A stretch of 64,000 bases of DNA from Diplosphaera chodatii (lineage: Eukaryota > Chlorophyta > Trebouxiophyceae > Prasiolales > Stichococcaceae), in NCBI GenBank assembly GCA_032358165.1, contig JAALGY010000004.1, positions 744,001 to 808,000 of the forward strand, written 5' to 3'. Within the stretch, counting starts at the first letter, position 1, and every line of letters starts with the position of its first letter. This document shows positions 60,959 to 64,000 of this stretch, one piece after another. A program made the translations under genes and the position numbers. The notes below the pieces were generated by a model. That model had not been told where the DNA came from. It was given only the letters and a program-made list of their open reading frames with translations, and did no database searches.

Positions 60959-61818
60959 TGCCACGCTGACTCCCGAAACCGACGTCTGGCGACTCTGAGT
61001 GGAGTAAAAGTCGTGATGCCAGGGCCAAGTTGGGGAATGCAACGCAAAAGCGCCAAGTGCACCGCGAAAACACCAACATTCTGGGGCCAAATGAACCGAC
61101 CGGTCTGTCGTCAGCCATCGACGACATGAAAAGTTTTGGTTCAGGGCCGTCGTTCAGTGGTAGAACTGTCACGCACTGCAACACTCCTATTTATGAACCC
61201 AGCCACCTGCTTCGGCTACCGACTGTGCCAATCTGCTGTCTCGAAGGTCGTTCTTGGTACTCAAACAGGTATTCATTGATCAATAGGTGCCTCAAAACGA
61301 CGTCAGGATGCATGCCCTTAGCATGGGCGCGGCAGGCCAGCCCAGCACACCGTCAATCAGGACACTACACATGCCTCCAACGAGCGAGGTACGGTTGCAT
61401 ACTGTCAGCTGCAAGGCGGTTCCTGATCCGCATCCCGGCCCCCATTGGACTGCTGGCAGCCCGCCTGCCGGCACGGTTGCAGCAACACTGCTAATCCCCG
61501 AACCGCCCCCTCGCCGTGTGTGCCACCGGCTGCCTCTGCCGCCACCGCCCTGCAGTCCCCCACCAACCCCGCACCACCTGCCATGCGCCGGCCGGTCGTC
61601 TGCGGGATCATCTGCAGCCGCCACCAATCGCGTGCCAGGTGGAGCCCCGCCGGCCCAGGCCGCAGCGTGAGCTCTTGTCCTACAGACCCAGTCAGCACCC
61701 ATCGCATAGCCTTTGGACTGCAGATGCGGAGCGTCTCAGCAGACTGCATACCCATGTGTCCCTGACACGCAGCAGTTGACATGATAGTGGCAAAGACAGC
61801 AGCAGGGCGTCCGTTCAC
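60959..61818. other. Spacer between L and M
   Basis: Upstream region of L and downstream region of M. The long minus-strand open frame that covers the L signal exon continues here but has no family homologue upstream of its MVPTD start. Nothing else is recognised, and the stem-loop 3' flank of I and J is not obvious here. Confidence 0.4.
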
Positions 61819-63890
61819 CTACTTCCCGGGAGCCAGCGCGCATGTGCCGGTCGTGGGGTTGAGGGCAAAGCCCAGCAGGCAGCGTGCGCAGGCGCCCGTG
61901 TCGGCGTAGCATGAGAAGCAGCCTGCGTGGAGACATGCAGCTATGTCTCCACATCATCTGCCTCAGCTGCGCTGCTGCTGCTGCTGCATGTCACAAGTGC
62001 GCAAGGAGATAGTCACCCCCTTGCCACGCCACAACAACATGTGCAGCTGTGCGTCAGCATCACGCCACCCACCACCGGGACCGGCAGGCAGCAGGTGCAC
62101 AAGGCACACGCACAAACTCAAAGAGGCACGGCAGCAGCACCGGCCGCACCCGCCACGCTGCACTCGACGCACAGCAGCGGCGCGGTGTCGGCGAGCGTGA
62201 GGAAGATCTCGTTGCCGACGGGGCCGCCGGACAGGAACACGCCCGACACACCGCTGTCTATGAAGTCCTCACTGCGGTTGCCATGTCGGACATAGCCTTA
62301 GTGGCCGTGAACCCACGGCAGGGCTCGTGCTACATGCATTCTGCGTCATGGATGCGGAATCAAGCATGCTGACATGCGCTTGGACCCGCTGCAGCTGTGC
62401 ACACGGAAGCACAAGGACTGCTGGAGTGACGAGTGTCGCTTGCTAGGGATGATTGTGTGAAATGGAGCACACCTGCCTGTCCAAACTACACTGTTATCAC
62501 ACTGCAGACAGGGAAGTGCAGCCTGCGCCACAAACACACATTGTGATTCGGCCGGTCTGACGCTGGACAGCTGGTGTGCTGCTGACCGACCGAATCACAC
62601 AAGGCATCCAATAGGGTTTCGTTGTGCGATGTGGGGGACTTGCACCACTGACCTCGGCGATGGCTGTTGACAAGGCGGATGCGTTGCGGGTGAAGATGTC
62701 GACCTGCGTCAGGTTGAACGCTGCAAGGCCGAGGGTGATATTGCGCGTTGCTCCTGCAGCATTGCCATCAGTCAGGTTGTAGCGCCAGCAGGCGACACAG
62801 CCTGGGGAGATCAGGCTCCACACATGCTTGTGCATCATGGCTGCGCTTTCAGCAGTCTGCAGAGCACTGACGCGCACCGACACATCACTGCTTTGCTGAG
62901 GCCCTGATGCGCTGCTCATTCATTGAGTAACGGTGCAGACCAATGTTCACATGCGGATCTGCGCAGCGCAGCTTGTTCCGCAGACCGCTGCGCCGTCGCG
63001 GCCCACCTGCGGCGCTGCAGATGGCGTGCAGGTCCTCTGGGCTGCCGTACAAGGTCAGGGTGTTGACGGCCAGCAGGCGGACGGACGTCAGGCCGGTGTC
63101 GACGCAGCACACGCTGCCGTCGCTCCTGCTGGTGCACGCTGCGGCGCCAGCAAGAGGCGTCATCAGTCAGAGCTGCTCCGCAGCAGCGTTGGTGTTGTGG
63201 CTGAGCGCTGCACAAGAAGGCTGGAAACAACTGTCTGTACGCAGATACATAGGTCAATGACAACATCGTCCTGGCACTTCGAGGCCTGCAGGAGGGGTTG
63301 CACCGACCGGCATAGCAGCGTTCCAGCCGGCCAGTTGACCTAAACAGATGCCACGTCATGCAACATCGTGGCAGGCACATCGAACACTATGCGGCGAGCA
63401 GCAGCGCACCGTCTGTGGCATTGGCAGCGCAGCTGGGCGGCGGCGGCGGCGGCGATGGCGGCGGAGACGGCGGCGGTGGTGGCGGCGGTGGAGGCGACGG
63501 GGGCAGTGGCGCAACTGCAACATGGAGATGACAGCGTCAGGACAGTCTCCGGAGCAGCGGCTCTCTATGAAGCTGCTGCCAACATCATGCGTGAAGAGAC
63601 AGGACTGCATTGATGCTGCACGCGCGCCTGCCAACAATACCGGTCACCAGGGTGCTAGTGTGATGAACATAGAAGCGCTTTTCAGCAAGCGGTTGTAGTC
63701 AGCATGTCCTCCATGCACCGCTTCATCAGCGCAGCTGCCGACCTGGTGTGCAGGTGGTTTGCGCCCCGTTCACGCTGCCGCCGCAGGGCGCGCAGCAGGT
63801 GGCGCCGGGGCGGCTGGTGTAGCTCCGCCCGCTGCACCGGCGGCAGGCGAACAGTCCCGGCCCAGCCTTGGCAGTGCCCGGCGGACACGC
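61819..63890 (-). CDS. Secreted two-lobed family, copy M (5' partial at the window edge)
   Basis: Exons 7-13 on the minus strand: 63890-63743 (CPPGTAKAGPGLFAC), 63514-63410 (short rod, about 25 residues of PPP/SPPP, ending CAANATD), 63138-63007 (DGSVCCVDTGLTSVR), 62753-62653 (LGLAAFNLTQ), 62522-62473 (AALPCLQC, WTGR), 62271-62150 (PLLCVECSVA; the usual LCAEC is LCVEC), 61922-61819 (CFSC, GACARCLLGFALN, longer tail ending ALAPGK). Phases join. The signal peptide and first six exons lie beyond the right edge. One Cys repeat carries an extra Cys (GATCCAPC for GA(A/T)RCTPC). Confidence 0.8.
62539..62603. other. Imperfect hairpin in an intron of M
   Basis: TGTGATTCGGCCGGTC and GACCGACCGAATCACA pair with one mismatch over 16 bases, with a loop of about 27 bases. 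It lies between exons at 62653 and 62522. Confidence 0.5.
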
Positions 63891-64000
63891 CTGCCATCGG
63901 AGGAGTCGCAGTCAGAGAATTCGAAAGTGATCTCCGCCTGCATCCCGACTACTGCAGCGGTGGCTGACGCTTGAAACCTGAAATTGGCCAGTGCCCGGAT

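Noticed and set aside
60320..61090. 256-codon minus-strand frame upstream of L exon 2
   Set aside because: Only the part from MVPTD (60,958) to the donor at 60,836 matches family signal exons; the rest is intron and 5' flank that happens to be open.

Overview
The window is nuclear DNA of an intron-rich green alga (Chlorophyta; which class cannot be settled from the sequence). The evidence is: every recognisable gene is split by many short introns with GT (rarely GC) donors and mostly TGCAG acceptors; a U-box protein gene is present; secreted proteins carry Ser-Pro-rich rods like those of algal wall glycoproteins; and there are no bacterial operons or ribosome-binding sites. I built exon models by hand from paralogue alignment, conserved splice junctions and phase bookkeeping. 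Positions are reliable to about 1-3 bases where exons are listed.

Layout. (1) 1-13,530: a direct tandem array of three paralogous U-box-type genes. Copy A (enters from the left edge) has lost its U-box. Copy B (5,140-10,786) is complete, 18 exons, 1,110 aa, with a C-terminal U-box. Copy C keeps only exons 1-8. (2) 13,820-50,100 and 56,550-64,000: eight paralogous genes of a secreted two-lobed protein family, here called D, E, F, I, J, K, L and M. Each has a signal-peptide exon, a short helical segment, an N-terminal Cys-rich lobe with two ephrin-receptor-like (GCC2/GCC3-type) repeats, a Ser-Pro/poly-Pro rod, and a C-terminal Cys-rich lobe spread over six exons. Copies D, I, J, K and L are open (about 516-620 aa). 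E has a 5-bp deletion. F has a TGA at a nearly invariant Trp codon and has triplicated its rod plus C-terminal lobe (about 950 codons). M runs off the right edge. D and E are divergent, I and J are convergent. (3) 51,437-54,947: a single minus-strand gene for a type II membrane glycosyltransferase resembling PGAP4/GT54 enzymes.

How they may fit together (inference): the secreted family has the two-globes-on-a-proline-rod layout of pherophorins and other algal wall or matrix glycoproteins, but I do not recognise the pherophorin domain in it. The array looks young and active: conserved upstream dyads, conserved intron-1 blocks, a 1-kb inverted duplication between I and J, repeated stem-loop 3' flanks, and modules added or lost at gene ends. 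The glycosyltransferase lies inside this cluster, but its likely role in GPI-anchor or N-glycan processing is general, and no functional link is shown by the sequence.
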